DNA from: Peribacillus loiseleuriae
Lineage (GTDB): Bacteria; Bacillota; Bacilli; Bacillales; DSM-1321
Assembly: GCF_001183985.1 (NCBI RefSeq)
Contig: NZ_LFZW01000001.1
Span: 2,028,863-2,092,862, forward strand
Reading direction: 5' to 3'
Length of the DNA stretch: 64,000 nt
Below are positions 1 through 7,799 of the stretch, one piece after another. Position 1 is the first letter of the stretch, and each line of letters opens with the position of its first letter. Both the position numbers and the translations under genes were made by a program. The notes under the pieces were generated by a model, which made no database searches, had not been told where the DNA came from, and saw only the letters and a program-made list of their open reading frames with translations.

Positions 1-371
1 CCCTACCGGTCTTTTCTTCTTATAGAAGAGTATGGTGTACAAGCGATAATAAGCAAGGAAGCCAAATGCCGTTGTAGGGAGTCGGATAGCAGCGTAGTAC
101 CAATGAAGTTGGGTAATGCCGATGGAGGAAAGGCTGCTACCAAGTTATCACCCTTACTAGGGACACATTTACTACACGCAGAGGTAGGGATAATAAATGG
201 ACACAAAACTATTAAGGATAGCAGAATTAGCAAAATCTGAGCGAAAGAGATTAGCTATATTTTGTGAATGGTGACTAGGAGGAGCCGTGTGCGTAAATAG
301 CGCAAGCACGGTTCTGTGAGGGGGGAGGAACACAATCTACCGCAAGGTAGAGAGGTTCCCTTCTACTCGAC
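1..371 (+). mobile_element. Group II intron, 3' part (cut by window edge)
   Basis: This is the 3' portion of an ORF-less group II intron that matches the complete copy at 13710-14393 almost base for base. Domain V is visible as GAGCCGTGTGCG, a short loop, then GCAAGCACGGTTC. It is followed by a domain VI hairpin built on ACCGCAAGGT and an end at CTCGAC. The reading frame on the opposite strand is a by-product of ribozyme structure and recurs in the other copies, so it is not called a gene. Confidence 0.85.
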
Positions 372-478
372 TAATTCAACAACGTGACCACCAAATTGGT
401 GGTCTTTTCAAAGTACGAAAATATTTAAAATCATACATTCGGAGAAACTCCCTATTCAACTAAAGAAGCAGTACTGAT
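372..478. repeat. Dispersed intergenic repeat (hairpin GACCACC/GGTGGTC module)
   Basis: The stretch begins TAATTCAACAACG, contains the terminator-like hairpin GACCACCAAATTGGTGGTC followed by TTTTC, continues with a GTACGAAAATAT..AAAATCATACATT segment, and ends in TTCAACTAAAGAAGCAG. The same order recurs at 24763-24862 and in part at 1287-1345. It directly follows the intron 3' end. Confidence 0.7.
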
Positions 479-646
479 ATGCTGCACCCTTTATCATTGT
501 TTACATGTATGCAAAGATAAGCGTATAAGGACTTGACTTGGATCCTCATTGGGTATGATTTGTCTTGAAAGGTTTTTAATTGATACCGTATATAAGCACT
601 CCTTTTAGTTGAATAAAAAATGGTATAGGAAGGAGGTGACATTAGG

Positions 647-1150
647 ATGAACAAAGAAGAAAGACAGAAGAGATTAAGTGAATTATTAACTGCACGAAAA
701 CAAAAAGAAATATTTCAGCAAAAAATGAAAAAAGAGAAAGAAGTAAAAGACTTGTTCGAAGAGGTATTCGATAATTTGTTGGAAATTGAAATTTTGGATA
801 CAAATAAAAGTGATTTAATTGTTGGAAATTTCTCTGGAACTTTTCCAATTGCCTTTTGGAACAGAATTGATTGGGAGAAAGGTAATGTTAATAAACTGGA
901 ATTAAATATACAAGATATTAAAAATATACCTTTGATGTTACATTCTAAAGGATTTGATACTACAACTCCTATATATGCCTTTTGGGGATATGATGATTAT
1001 CCATGTGTAAAAACTTCATTAACTACACAGATGTTAAGTAAAATTGATGATATCATTTGGTTAGGAATAGATTTATATATATACTGCCCAACCCAAAGAT
1101 TTGTAATTGAATTTTTTCATGATGATTCTGTTAATATTGGGTGGATATAA
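647..1150 (+). CDS. Hypothetical protein, 167 aa, possible immunity-type protein
   Basis: I do not recognise the family with certainty. The start ATG follows an excellent ribosome binding site (GGAAGGAGGTGAC). The N-terminal third (about residues 1-45) is highly charged and predicted helical; the rest is a compact alpha/beta-like sequence rich in aromatics, ending FVIEFFHDDSVNIGWI. There is no signal peptide or membrane segment, so it should be cytoplasmic. It stands alone between dispersed repeats, like the genes at 7800, 22715 and 24963. That setting and the acidic, aromatic-rich composition resemble orphan immunity proteins of Bacillus polymorphic toxins, but this is inference only and no toxin gene is adjacent. 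Confidence 0.75.
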   Translation: MNKEERQKRLSELLTARKQKEIFQQKMKKEKEVKDLFEEVFDNLLEIEILDTNKSDLIVGNFSGTFPIAFWNRIDWEKGNVNKLELNIQDIKNIPLMLHSKGFDTTTPIYAFWGYDDYPCVKTSLTTQMLSKIDDIIWLGIDLYIYCPTQRFVIEFFHDDSVNIGWI

Positions 1151-1204
1151 GTGAGGTCAAAAGGTTGATGAATTTTAACTAACTGAGTGTTTAAGTGGAA
1201 TAAG

Positions 1205-1345
1205 AAAGTATAAAAGAATCCTTCTATTGAAAGATCTTTTTTTATTGCCTATAAGGTCAATTCTCGTGGCTAAATCACAGTCAATGTACGAAAATATACA
1301 AAATCATACATTCAGAAAAACCCCCTATTCAACTAAAGAAGCAGT
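1205..1345. repeat. Mosaic of two dispersed repeat modules
   Basis: A degenerate copy of the GGATCTTCC..GAAGATCC terminator-like module (about 1213-1248, here AAAGAATCC and GATCTTTTTTT) is followed by the CAATGTACGAAAATATACAAAATCATACATT module and the end motif TTCAACTAAAGAAGCAG. It could serve as terminator for the upstream gene. Confidence 0.6.
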
Positions 1346-1415
1346 ATACTTTTATAAAAAGAAAGATTAATAAAATTAATTATTAATCTTTAGTGATTAC
1401 TGGTAGGTGTGAATA

Positions 1416-1625
1416 ATGGGAAGTGAAACATATATAAAAGATACTCCACTGTTACTTCTTTTTGGGCTCCTTTTTACTATCATTTTTGGATTTTGGTTAA
1501 GAAAAAGGATTGTATCATTCGATTTTAACAATAAAAGTAAATTCTTCTTCTTGTTGGACAATTAAGAGTTGATTGGTGGATTTCTTATAGGTATAGGGTT
1601 ACTATTTATTGTAATTTTTCTCTAA
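1416..1625 (+). pseudogene. Small two-TM membrane protein with in-frame stop
   Basis: An ATG at 1416 opens a 49-codon frame whose residues about 11-30 form a hydrophobic segment (LLLLFGLLFTIIFGFW). An in-frame TAA at 1563-1565 is followed without frame change by 19 further codons encoding a second hydrophobic segment (GFLIGIGLLFIVIFL) and a TAA. The arrangement reads as a single small two-helix membrane protein with one nonsense codon. A GGTAGGTGTGAATA stretch gives only a weak ribosome binding site. Function is unknown; a genuine 49-aa protein cannot be excluded. Confidence 0.45.
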
Positions 1626-1645
1626 GGTATTTCTTTCACTAACAG

Positions 1646-1830
1646 ATGCTTTAATTCAACAGTGCGTTGATCTAGTCGGAACCCCTTGAGTACCAAGGGG
1701 TTTTATGTTTCGGAAGTTCCGAAAATTGACCTTATGTTAACTAGATCTGTATAAAACATTCATGTGTTCCATATAGAACCTTTATTCAGCAAACGGCTAT
1801 TTAATTGAATAACACTTTAAAAAAATTGGA
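1646..1830. repeat. Dispersed repeat with GGAACCCCTTG/CAAGGGGTT hairpin
   Basis: After TTAATTCAACAGTGCG comes a hairpin (GGAACCCCTTG, five bases, CAAGGGGTTTT), a second palindrome TTCGGAAGTTCCGAA, then CTTATGTTAACTAGATCTGTATA. The same series occurs at 14518-14610, and parts of it at 3568-3640, 25711-25741 and 27906-27950. Confidence 0.7.
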
Positions 1831-1912
1831 TATGTATGTTAGAGTTTAGAAGAGATTGTGAAATTTTGCACTTAAAGTAACGGAGCAGGATAGTTGAGGG
1901 GAGTTGAATTGT

Positions 1913-2194
1913 GTGAACCTCTTTAAGTTTTTTGTTTATCAAGTCGTTTTATCTATTCTTGGAATGGTAAATAATTATTCTTTTAAGGAGTTTATTTATG
2001 AAAACTTCCACATTAATAATAAACTTATTATTTCATTAATTAAGGCACCTATTGATATGATATTAATTTATTTCACTTTTAAGTTATATTTCTTATTAAA
2101 AACTAAGCTGAGATACAAGATTTTAATTCACATTGTTGCTTTGATTATTGGGACTATAACTTTAGTGCTAATAACTAATTATATTATTAAGTGA
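1913..2194 (+). CDS. Hypothetical integral membrane protein, about 93 aa
   Basis: I do not recognise this gene. It has about three hydrophobic segments: an N-terminal one (FKFFVYQVVLSILGMV), a middle one (LIKAPIDMILIYFTFKLYFLL) and a C-terminal one (ILIHIVALIIGTITLVLITN). GTG 1913 is preferred over the in-frame TTG at 1904 because the GAGGGGAG ribosome binding site sits at a usual distance from it. The gene is isolated, very AT-rich and followed by an IS3 element inserted 50 bases downstream. No function can be assigned. Confidence 0.6.
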   Translation: MNLFKFFVYQVVLSILGMVNNYSFKEFIYENFHINNKLIISLIKAPIDMILIYFTFKLYFLLKTKLRYKILIHIVALIIGTITLVLITNYIIK

Positions 2195-2306
2195 AAAGAA
2201 AGTTCTTGAAATAAAGTCGTTAAAAGGATCTTCCAACTGCTATTATCCCCTTATAGTGGACAGTAAAAAGAAAGGATTATACTGTCTTCAATGAAGGGGA
2301 TTTTTC

Positions 2307-2636
2307 ATGGGGAAAATTAGAACAACCTATACAAAAGAGATTAAGCTAAAGGCGATTCATTTATACGAAAACGAAGATATGGGGATTAGATCAATTTCCA
2401 AAGAGTTAGGGATTGGATTTACAACTGTCCAAAGATGGATAGCTCACTATAAAAGAGAAGGAATTCAAGGGGTAGAGGAAAAGAGAGGAACATCTCGTAA
2501 CCCACTTAAAGGTAGAGCTAACAAAGACGATGAAAGTGATACAGAAAAAATGACTCGATTAGAAGCAGAGAATGCCTTTTTAAAAAAGCTCTTAGCTGCG
2601 AAAAGGGGGATGATACAGGAAAAGAAAAATCGTTAA
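2307..2636 (+). CDS. IS3-family transposase OrfA (helix-turn-helix)
   Basis: OrfA is 109 aa with an N-terminal DNA-binding domain of the IS3 OrfA type (KEIKLKAIHLYENEDMGIRS; then ISKELGIGFTTVQRWIAHYK as helix-turn-helix) and a C-terminal leucine-zipper-like segment (TRLEAENAFLKKLLAAK). A slippery heptamer A AAA AAG at 2582-2588 lies in the correct frame near its end, the classical site where a -1 ribosomal shift makes the OrfAB transposase. It contacts the inverted repeats and the insertion site in the cell. Confidence 0.9.
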   Translation: MGKIRTTYTKEIKLKAIHLYENEDMGIRSISKELGIGFTTVQRWIAHYKREGIQGVEEKRGTSRNPLKGRANKDDESDTEKMTRLEAENAFLKKLLAAKRGMIQEKKNR

Positions 2637-3499
2637 AATACAAAATAATTCATGAGCTTACGGATCATTTTACTATCATCACGTTATGTAAGATAGCCGG
2701 TGTTTCAAAAAGTGGTTATTACAAATGGCTAAAACGCCAAGATAACCCAACAGATAAGGAGCTGGATGATCAATCAATCGTAACTAAGATTATTAAATGC
2801 CAACAAGATCCTGATATTAATTGGAGCTACGGTTACCCAAGAGTTCAAACTTGGCTTAAAAAGACGTATGGTTTGAAAGTTAATCATAAGAGAATTTATC
2901 GTTTAATGAAAGCGAATGGAATTCAAGCGAAGATACGGGAAAAGAAGTGGAAGCACTTTGGGCGAAAAGAAAAATATGTCGTTTCAGAGAACGATTTAAA
3001 CAGAGAATTTTCAGCTACACGCCCGAACGAAAAATGGGTAACCGATATAACTTATCTACTGTTTAATGGAAAGAAACACTATTTATCGGCGATACTAGAC
3101 CTTTACAACAATGAGATTATTTCATATAAAATAAGTGAAAGAAATGATCTTAAACTAGTAGCTGATACAGTAAAAGAAGCCATAAAAAAAAGAGAGGTGA
3201 AAGGACTCCTATTACATAGTGATCAAGGATTCCAGTACACCTCAATAAGATATAACAAGCTATTAAAAAGATGCAACATGAAGCAAAGCATGTCTAGAAA
3301 AGGAAATTGTTTAGATAACGCTTGTATGGAGAGTTTTTTTAGCCACTTTAAAGCTGAATGTTTTTACCGATACCAATTCGATAGTTCGAATGAGGTTAAG
3401 GAAGCAGTAAAGAATTATATGAAGTTTTATAATCATAAACGTTTTCAAAAAAAATTAAATAACCTTAGCCCTACTGAATATAGAGCTAAGGCTGCCTAA
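2588..3499 (+). CDS. IS3-family transposase OrfB (rve integrase domain), by -1 frameshift
   Basis: Reading from the slip at 2588 in the -1 frame gives an uninterrupted frame to 3499, about 303 residues. The first part (ALSCEKGDDTGKEKSLKYKI) and the HTH_21-type segment (YGYPRVQTWLKKTYGLKVNH..RIYRLMK) precede the catalytic core: the first Asp in WVTDITYL, the second in LHSDQGFQYTS, and the Glu in DNACMESFFSHFKAE. All three DDE residues are present, so the enzyme may be active. It has no good start codon of its own before residue 96, which fits expression as an OrfAB fusion. Confidence 0.9.
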   Translation, partial: ALSCEKGDDTGKEKSLKYKIIHELTDHFTIITLCKIAGVSKSGYYKWLKRQDNPTDKELDDQSIVTKIIKCQQDPDINWSYGYPRVQTWLKKTYGLKVNHKRIYRLMKANGIQAKIREKKWKHFGRKEKYVVSENDLNREFSATRPNEKWVTDITYLLFNGKKHYLSAILDLYNNEIISYKISERNDLKLVADTVKEAIKKREVKGLLLHSDQGFQYTSIRYNKLLKRCNMKQSMSRKGNCLDNACMESFFSHFKAECFYRYQFDSSNEVKEAVKNYMKFYNHKRFQKKLNNLSPTEYRAKAA

Positions 3500-3539
3500 T
3501 AAGTGAACCTTTTATTAATTGTCTACTTGACGGGGATAA

Positions 3540-3720
3540 GACCAAATCGAAGATCCTTTTTTATTGCTGATAAGTGACTTTATGTAAACTAGATTTGTAT
3601 ATAATATGCATGTAATACTTTGGGAACTTGTTCAACTAAAGGGCCAGATTGTGGAATACATAATTATAGACTTAACATTAAGAAAGGTGAACCGTATCAT
3701 AAGTAAATGAGGTTTTTAAA
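3540..3720. repeat. Dispersed repeat mosaic after the IS3
   Basis: The right arm of the split hairpin (CGAAGATCCTTTTTTATTGC) runs into TGACTTTATGTAAACTAGATTTGTATA, then GTTCAACTAAAGGGCCAG. From 3684 a segment GGTGAACCGTATCATAAGTA with AATGAGGTTTT matches the right half of the inverted repeat at 5196-5250. Confidence 0.6.
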
Positions 3721-3825
3721 ATAAACCGTAGGTATAAAAGCTGAACGGCTTATTTTATACTTTGAGTTTTTGTTTATTAAACTTGGGATTTAATATTTCG
3801 TATATAAATTCTTCTAGCACGATAA

Positions 3826-3980
3826 CTTCAATTCTAGGATTAAAAATGTTTCGAACAGCCAAACAGATTATCTGCGGAGTGGAAGTGATGCAGATGCTGA
3901 AAAAAGGACAACCTCAACAAGGGGTGAAGTCTGTCCAGAGCGAGGTTGAATTCACCAATAAAAAACACCTTCATATTTAA
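3826..3980 (+). pseudogene. IS6-family transposase, C-terminal remnant
   Basis: The translated segment ILGLKMFRTAKQIICGVEVM and following QMLKKGQPQQGVKSVQSEVEF aligns by eye with the C-terminus of the IS6 transposase at 55090-55797 (SMLGLKSFRTATYILSGIEA, MHMIKKKQVHQRVKSAQNQKEF). Only about the last 45 codons remain and no terminal inverted repeat was seen, so it is a dead fragment. Confidence 0.75.
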
Positions 3981-4020
3981 TTTTAGGTACGATACCCGAA
4001 TTAAATATGAAGGTGTTTTT
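3963..4020. terminator. Long bidirectional hairpin terminator
   Basis: AAACACCTTCATATTTAATT is followed after a short loop by its exact reverse complement and TTTTT. Because A and T runs flank both sides it can terminate in both directions, most usefully for the nitroreductase gene on the minus strand. Confidence 0.8.
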
Positions 4021-4075
4021 ATATGTATCGTTTTATGGTCAGCCCTAAAGTGAGGACGTTTTGATTATATTAGAA

Positions 4076-4639
4076 TTATTTGAAAGAACCTTCAAATACG
4101 ATTTCTTCTAATGGGCGACGACCTGATGGTGTTTCACGATCTTGTAATTCTGGAGAAAGCATTTCTTTTTCACCTTTGTACCCGATTGCGATCGCTAATT
4201 GTACATCAAAGTTTTCAGGAATATTTAATGCTTCTTTTGCTACATCTTTGTATATACCGCTCATTGGGTGAGTGACTAACCCTTCTTTAGCTGCTTGTAA
4301 TGAAAGGAATCCCCAAGCTGTGCCAGCATCGAATTCATTTGAACCTTTTGTATTATCAGAAACGACTAATACTAATACTGGTGCATTTTTAGCCCATACT
4401 AAGTTTCCTTCCATTAAGATTGGGTGGAATTTTTCACGGTCAGCTTCAGTTTTAGCGACGATGAAGCGCCAAGGTTGGTTATTACCTGAAGAAGGAGCCC
4501 AACGAGCTGCTTCGAATAGTCGATTTAATACGTCGTCTGCTACTGGTTTGTCAGCATAAGCACGTGGAGACCAACGATTTAAAAATAAGTCTGCAATTTC
4601 GTGTTCAGCTGTACGGAAATCTTTTGCTTGGAATGTCAT
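4076..4639 (-). CDS. Nitroreductase-family FMN oxidoreductase
   Basis: A 187-aa protein of the nitroreductase family, small FMN-dependent NAD(P)H oxidoreductases of the cytoplasm that reduce nitro compounds, quinones or related electrophiles as dimers. Visible signatures are the N-terminal NRWSPRAYADKPV, the FMN-binding ARWAPSSGNNQPWRF at about residues 45-60, and the C-terminal AIAIGYKGE..SGRRPLEEIV. Length is normal for the family. The ATG follows TAGGAGGATTTTATT, a strong ribosome binding site. It is transcribed away from a GCTTAC/GTAAGC inverted repeat at 4713-4729, likely a redox-sensing regulator site. Physiological substrate is unknown. Confidence 0.9.
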   Translation of the reverse strand: MTFQAKDFRTAEHEIADLFLNRWSPRAYADKPVADDVLNRLFEAARWAPSSGNNQPWRFIVAKTEADREKFHPILMEGNLVWAKNAPVLVLVVSDNTKGSNEFDAGTAWGFLSLQAAKEGLVTHPMSGIYKDVAKEALNIPENFDVQLAIAIGYKGEKEMLSPELQDRETPSGRRPLEEIVFEGSFK

Positions 4640-4712
4640 AATAAAATCCTCCTAGTTGTATCAATTTACCTTTCTTATTTTAAATAATCTCAAAAAGTTT
4701 GCAAGTAAATTG

Positions 4713-4729
4713 GCTTACAAAAAGTAAGC
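4713..4729. promoter_or_regulatory. Inverted repeat GCTTAC-N5-GTAAGC, probable operator
   Basis: GCTTACAAAAAGTAAGC lies 74 bases upstream of the nitroreductase start. Its shape resembles the GTCAC-N6-GTGAC repeat between the HxlR and SDR genes at 59773, with an A-rich spacer in both. HxlR-type repressors often control nitroreductase genes, but no such regulator is adjacent here. Confidence 0.5.
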
Positions 4730-4808
4730 GTGTGATTTATTCGTACGATGGATTAGTGAATTTAATCGAATTTAAAGTGAAAATGATAAAAACGTAGGGA
4801 ATTATTGT

Positions 4809-5090
4809 TTGAAAATAATTCCTTTCAATATTCGTGTAAACTCTGTAGCACCAGGTGCCATCGATACACCAATGCTACGCGGTGCACTTGAACAATTTGT
4901 TCTAAATGAAGCAGAATACGCACCACAATTAAGTTTGTTAAATCGTTTTGGTCAAGCTAATGAAATTGCGCAAGCGAGTCTTTGGATAGTATCTGACTTA
5001 TCTTCTTATATTACAGGTACAACGATTCATGCATATGAGGTTATACTTCAAGGTAATTATAAAACGAATGCCGATTTATACAGTTTGTAG
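4809..5090 (+). pseudogene. Short-chain dehydrogenase, C-terminal remnant
   Basis: From about residue 5 the frame reads FNIRVNSVAPGAIDTPMLRG, then NRFGQANEIAQASLWIVSDL and SSYITGTTIHA. This is the C-terminal third of an SDR oxidoreductase, including the NSVAPG motif after the lost YxxxK catalytic site. The Rossmann GxxxGxG part is absent, and the last 18 residues (YEVILQGNYK...) diverge from the normal DGGY ending, indicating a frameshift near 5030. It is non-functional. Confidence 0.8.
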
Positions 5091-5104
5091 GAATCGGCTT
5101 TTTG
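5070..5104 (+). terminator. Hairpin with T run
   Basis: GCCGATT and AATCGGC pair across a 15-base loop and are followed by TTTTTG. It overlaps the end of the SDR remnant. Confidence 0.6.
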
Positions 5105-5195
5105 TATGCTTTTATAAAACGTTTTACATTTACAGAGGATAGCTGTTAATTATGCTATTTCTATCGATAAGCGTGGGTGAGACTGGTTAAGATTA

Positions 5196-5250
5196 ACAAC
5201 CTCATTTAGATTCATTGCGGTGAACCGTATCATAAGTAAATGAGGTTTTA
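5196..5250. repeat. Inverted repeat with AACCTCATTTA ends
   Basis: AACCTCATTTA and TAAATGAGGTT bracket TTCATTGCGGTGAACCGTAT. The right half recurs at 3684-3717 and the left half at 7484-7512, so this is a small dispersed palindromic repeat. Confidence 0.6.
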
Positions 5251-5360
5251 CCAAGGTTTTGTTACAAAGGTAATTATTGAGTGATTACATAAAGCAATTT
5301 AGTTCTGTTTAAGAAGGACTTTCAGCGTTAGCAATTAGGTGAGTACAATCTTGCCAGATA

Positions 5361-5409
5361 AAAAGTCCAATTTCCAAAGAGCAGATAAAGGAAATTGGAC
5401 TTCTTTTTA
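5361..5409. terminator. Hairpin terminator shared by both strands
   Basis: AAAAGTCCAATTTCC pairs with GGAAATTGGACTTC, followed by TTTTT. It is placed to terminate the GntR-LrgA-LrgB operon arriving on the minus strand. Confidence 0.75.
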
Positions 5410-5469
5410 GTTGGTTAATCGAATACTTACATGTATAAGTAAACTGTATTTTATTCGTGAGAGAGTTTC

Positions 5470-6162
5470 TTAAAAGTGGAATAGCCACACAATAATTGGT
5501 CCTAAAAAGGTACCGATGATTGCACATAATGTCATCGCAACGGAACTCATCGAAAATGTGAGTTCACTGTATTCGGCAGCTTTTGAAGTTCCCATGGCAT
5601 GTGCGTTACTTCCGAGGGCAATCCCTCTTCCAATCGGACTATGCACTTTCATAAATTTAAAGATAGTAGGAGCGATTATTGCACCAAATATCCCCGCAAT
5701 CATAACACCGAAAATTGCCATAGAGGCATTTCCCCCCAGCCCTTCAGCAACTTCTATCGCAACAGGAGTAGTAAGAGATTTAGGGATAATGGAAAGAATT
5801 AATGTATGATTTATTCCTAGTAGCTTAGCTAGAAGGCCAACACTGACCATTCCAGAAATAGCGGCGATTAAAACTCCACCTACTATTGTAAATAAATAAT
5901 TCATTAAAAAACGACGTTGTTTATACAAAGGATAAGCAAGTGCTACAACTGCTGGTCCTAAAAGGGAAGTCACCCATTGCCCACCTACCATATAATTTTT
6001 GTACGGAATATGGAGCATTACAAGGATGATGATGATTACCGTCGTCGTAGTTAAAATGGGAAGTAAAAAAGGATAGGCATATCGTTTATACAATTTAGAC
6101 ATTGCTAAATAAACAACGACGGTTAATAGAATCATGCAGAATGCGAAGAAAACTTGTTGCAT
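5470..6162 (-). CDS. lrgB: LrgB-family membrane protein
   Basis: A 230-aa polytopic membrane protein of the LrgB/CidB/YohK family. LrgB proteins act with a small LrgA partner; in Bacillus subtilis the YsbAB (PftAB) pair takes up pyruvate and the YwbHG pair is linked to overflow metabolism and lysis control. Features include about six or seven hydrophobic segments and the conserved central region (IPKSLTTPVAIEVAEGLGG, then IGRGIALGSNAHAMGTSKA near residues 185-205). It overlaps the preceding lrgA gene by 31 bases, implying translational coupling. Length is typical. Confidence 0.92.
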   Translation of the reverse strand: MQQVFFAFCMILLTVVVYLAMSKLYKRYAYPFLLPILTTTTVIIIILVMLHIPYKNYMVGGQWVTSLLGPAVVALAYPLYKQRRFLMNYLFTIVGGVLIAAISGMVSVGLLAKLLGINHTLILSIIPKSLTTPVAIEVAEGLGGNASMAIFGVMIAGIFGAIIAPTIFKFMKVHSPIGRGIALGSNAHAMGTSKAAEYSELTFSMSSVAMTLCAIIGTFLGPIIVWLFHF

Positions 6163-6536
6163 TCTTTATCATCTTTTCTTTTTTGTGCTTTTTTCTCAAA
6201 AAATTGACTTGCAGTTCCTGAAATTGCAATGGAAATGATGGTACTTAATAAAACCGTTATAACGAGCAACGCACCATGAATAGAAAGTAACGAAGGATAG
6301 TTCATGATTCCAACGGTTGTTGGAATAAACAATAACATTAATATACTTATCAAATAAGCTGCTCCACTTTCAATGAACTTTACTGGAACAATTTTTAAAC
6401 ATAGACAAATAAAAAGTAATAACAGTGCTATGATACTTCCCGGAATAGCGAGATGGAAAAAGTTGTGAATCGCAGTTCCGATAAAGGAAAAGATATATAA
6501 AATAACAATTTGTAAAGAAATGGTGATGATTTTCAT
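6132..6536 (-). CDS. lrgA: LrgA/CidA-family holin-like membrane protein
   Basis: A 134-aa protein with four hydrophobic segments and the LrgA landmarks (FFHLAIPGSIIALLLLF, SGAAYLISILMLLFIPTTVG, IMNYPSLL). Family members are small holin-like partners of LrgB in the cytoplasmic membrane. The C-terminus is basic and soluble (FEKKAQKRKDD). It sits between the GntR regulator, 104 bases upstream, and lrgB, which it overlaps. Transport of pyruvate or a related organic acid is the most economical guess given the FCD-type regulator, but this is inferred from homologues. Confidence 0.9.
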   Translation of the reverse strand: MKIITISLQIVILYIFSFIGTAIHNFFHLAIPGSIIALLLLFICLCLKIVPVKFIESGAAYLISILMLLFIPTTVGIMNYPSLLSIHGALLVITVLLSTIISIAISGTASQFFEKKAQKRKDDKECNKFSSHSA

Positions 6537-6640
6537 GTTGTGTTGTTCCTCTTTTAGGAAACAACGTCCCTTCTTTCTTTTAAAAATGAATATTTAGTAC
6601 ATCAGCTAGAGGATGAAATTGTAGATGTTTCTCTTCACTC

Positions 6641-7297
6641 TCACTCCTTAAGATTTGTTATGATTGTGCGATGTGAGATATCAAGATGGTTTAAAACAGC
6701 ATCCGTTGTTTGACGTAAATTCCTTGCTTTTAGACCCTCAATAATTAATCGATGTTCGTATGAAACCTCATCTAAGTTTTTTCCAGCCTTTAATGCAACG
6801 AACCCATACCAATTAACATGGTCGGTAAGGTTTTGGATTAATTGATACAGCCGATGATTTTGACTTAGCTCAGCAAGGAACAAGTGAAAAGCTGAATCAG
6901 CATACATAAATTTTATAGGGTCTTTCTTAATGTCGGATAGTTGATTATCCATCTTCTCAATTTTCTCAATTGTTTCGTCATTAAGAAGAGGAATAAGTAG
7001 CTCGATGGCCAAAACTTCATTAGCCTTTCGCAGTTGAAAAATTTCATCCACATCTTGTCTATTAATGGTTTGGACCACAATACCTTTTCTAGGTATAGAC
7101 TGAATCCACCCTTCTAGTTCTAGCTGTTGCAAAGCTAATTTTAATGGGGTACGGCTAATTCCAAGGCTTTCACTAAGTGAACGTTCATATAACATGGATC
7201 CAGGTTCGACTTTATGTTGAATAATGCCTTTCTTAATTTCATTATAAGCATGATCTTTAAATGACTGGGGTTGTTCTACCTTTAAGAAACTCATCAA
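6641..7297 (-). CDS. GntR-family regulator, FadR/FCD subfamily
   Basis: A 218-aa transcription factor. Residues about 10-75 are a GntR winged helix (AYNEIKKGIIQHKVEPGSML, LSESLGISRTPLKLALQQLE, GWIQSIPRKGIVV). The rest is an all-helical FCD ligand domain with the metal-binding-type residues spread over DSAFHLFL and EHRLIIEGLKA. FCD regulators usually bind small carboxylates. The gene leads the operon with lrgAB, so it probably controls their expression, and its own, through the 26-bp palindrome at 7382-7407. The ATG used gives the family's normal length; a second ATG follows one codon later. Confidence 0.9.
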   Translation of the reverse strand: MMSFLKVEQPQSFKDHAYNEIKKGIIQHKVEPGSMLYERSLSESLGISRTPLKLALQQLELEGWIQSIPRKGIVVQTINRQDVDEIFQLRKANEVLAIELLIPLLNDETIEKIEKMDNQLSDIKKDPIKFMYADSAFHLFLAELSQNHRLYQLIQNLTDHVNWYGFVALKAGKNLDEVSYEHRLIIEGLKARNLRQTTDAVLNHLDISHRTIITNLKE

Positions 7298-7381
7298 TTT
7301 TCATCCTTTATAAGCATAGTGGTTAAATTTTAAGGGATTATCAGTATTGTTAATAATCTACGAAAAAGGGAAAAGAAACAG

Positions 7382-7407
7382 TTGGTATCTGGTATACCAG
7401 ATACCAA
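7382..7407. promoter_or_regulatory. Perfect 26-bp palindrome, probable GntR operator
   Basis: A fully self-complementary sequence centred on TGGTATACCA, with outer arms TTGGTATC and GATACCAA. The GTATAC core fits operators of FadR-type GntR regulators. It lies 85 bases upstream of the GntR start codon. Confidence 0.7.
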
Positions 7408-7483
7408 TAAAAAAGTATATCAATGATTTCGTCTCTTTACAACCTTTGATAGAGGGCATAAGTTCTAAAAAACTAATTAATAA

Positions 7484-7712
7484 ACCTCATTTAGACACAT
7501 CACGGCGAACCATTCATATATGGATAAAGTTATTCAACAATCGGGCGCTTTAATTGAACAAGCAGCAAAAAGGATCTTCCAGTCGAAGATCCTTTTGTCA
7601 TTGCCAATAAGGGTGATTATGTAAACGCCTCTTAATAAAATAAGAGGCGTTTTTTAATCTAGCGTATTAAGCTAACGAAGCAGTTTAGTTGAACAAGGAA
7701 AAATGATAAATT
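7484..7712. repeat. Dispersed repeat mosaic, near full-length copy
   Basis: In order: AAACCTCATTTAGACACATC; TTCAACAATCGGGCGC; TTAATTGAACAAGCAGC; the hairpin AAAGGATCTTCC/GAAGATCCTTTT (7566-7597); GGGTGATTATGTAAACGCCT; a second hairpin CGCCTCTT/AAGAGGCG with TTTTTT; then GCTAACGAAGCAG and TTTAGTTGAACAAGG. The last junction (7668-7697) looks like an intact version of the site occupied by the group II introns. Confidence 0.75.
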
Positions 7713-7799
7713 AAGGAAAATGGATAGCATTCTTTTTCTTATGCAACTAAAGGGACTTGTTAGTATGGCTATAAAATTTAATAAAGATATAGGAGTTTA

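Larger units (their letters stand above)
2243..3539 (+). mobile_element. IS3-family insertion sequence, apparently complete
   Basis: The element is bounded by imperfect inverted repeats: the left begins TTATCCCCTTATAGTGGACA and the reverse complement of the right begins TTATCCCCGTCAAGTAGACA. It carries orfA and orfB in -1 frame relation. Upstream flank AAAAGGATCTTCCAACTG and downstream flank CGAAGATCCTTTTTT are the two arms of the dispersed GGATCTTCC hairpin, so the IS has split one copy of that repeat. No clear target duplication was found. A 5' fragment of a close relative lies at 15843-16152. Confidence 0.85.

Noticed and set aside
3762-3830. Coding start of the frame at 3762
   Set aside because: The first 20 or so codons have no similarity to the IS6 transposase remnant and no ribosome binding site; only the later part is a gene remnant.
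4080-4559. Plus-strand frames opposite the nitroreductase gene
   Set aside because: They are shadows of the minus-strand gene, which has clear FMN-binding motifs and a strong ribosome binding site.
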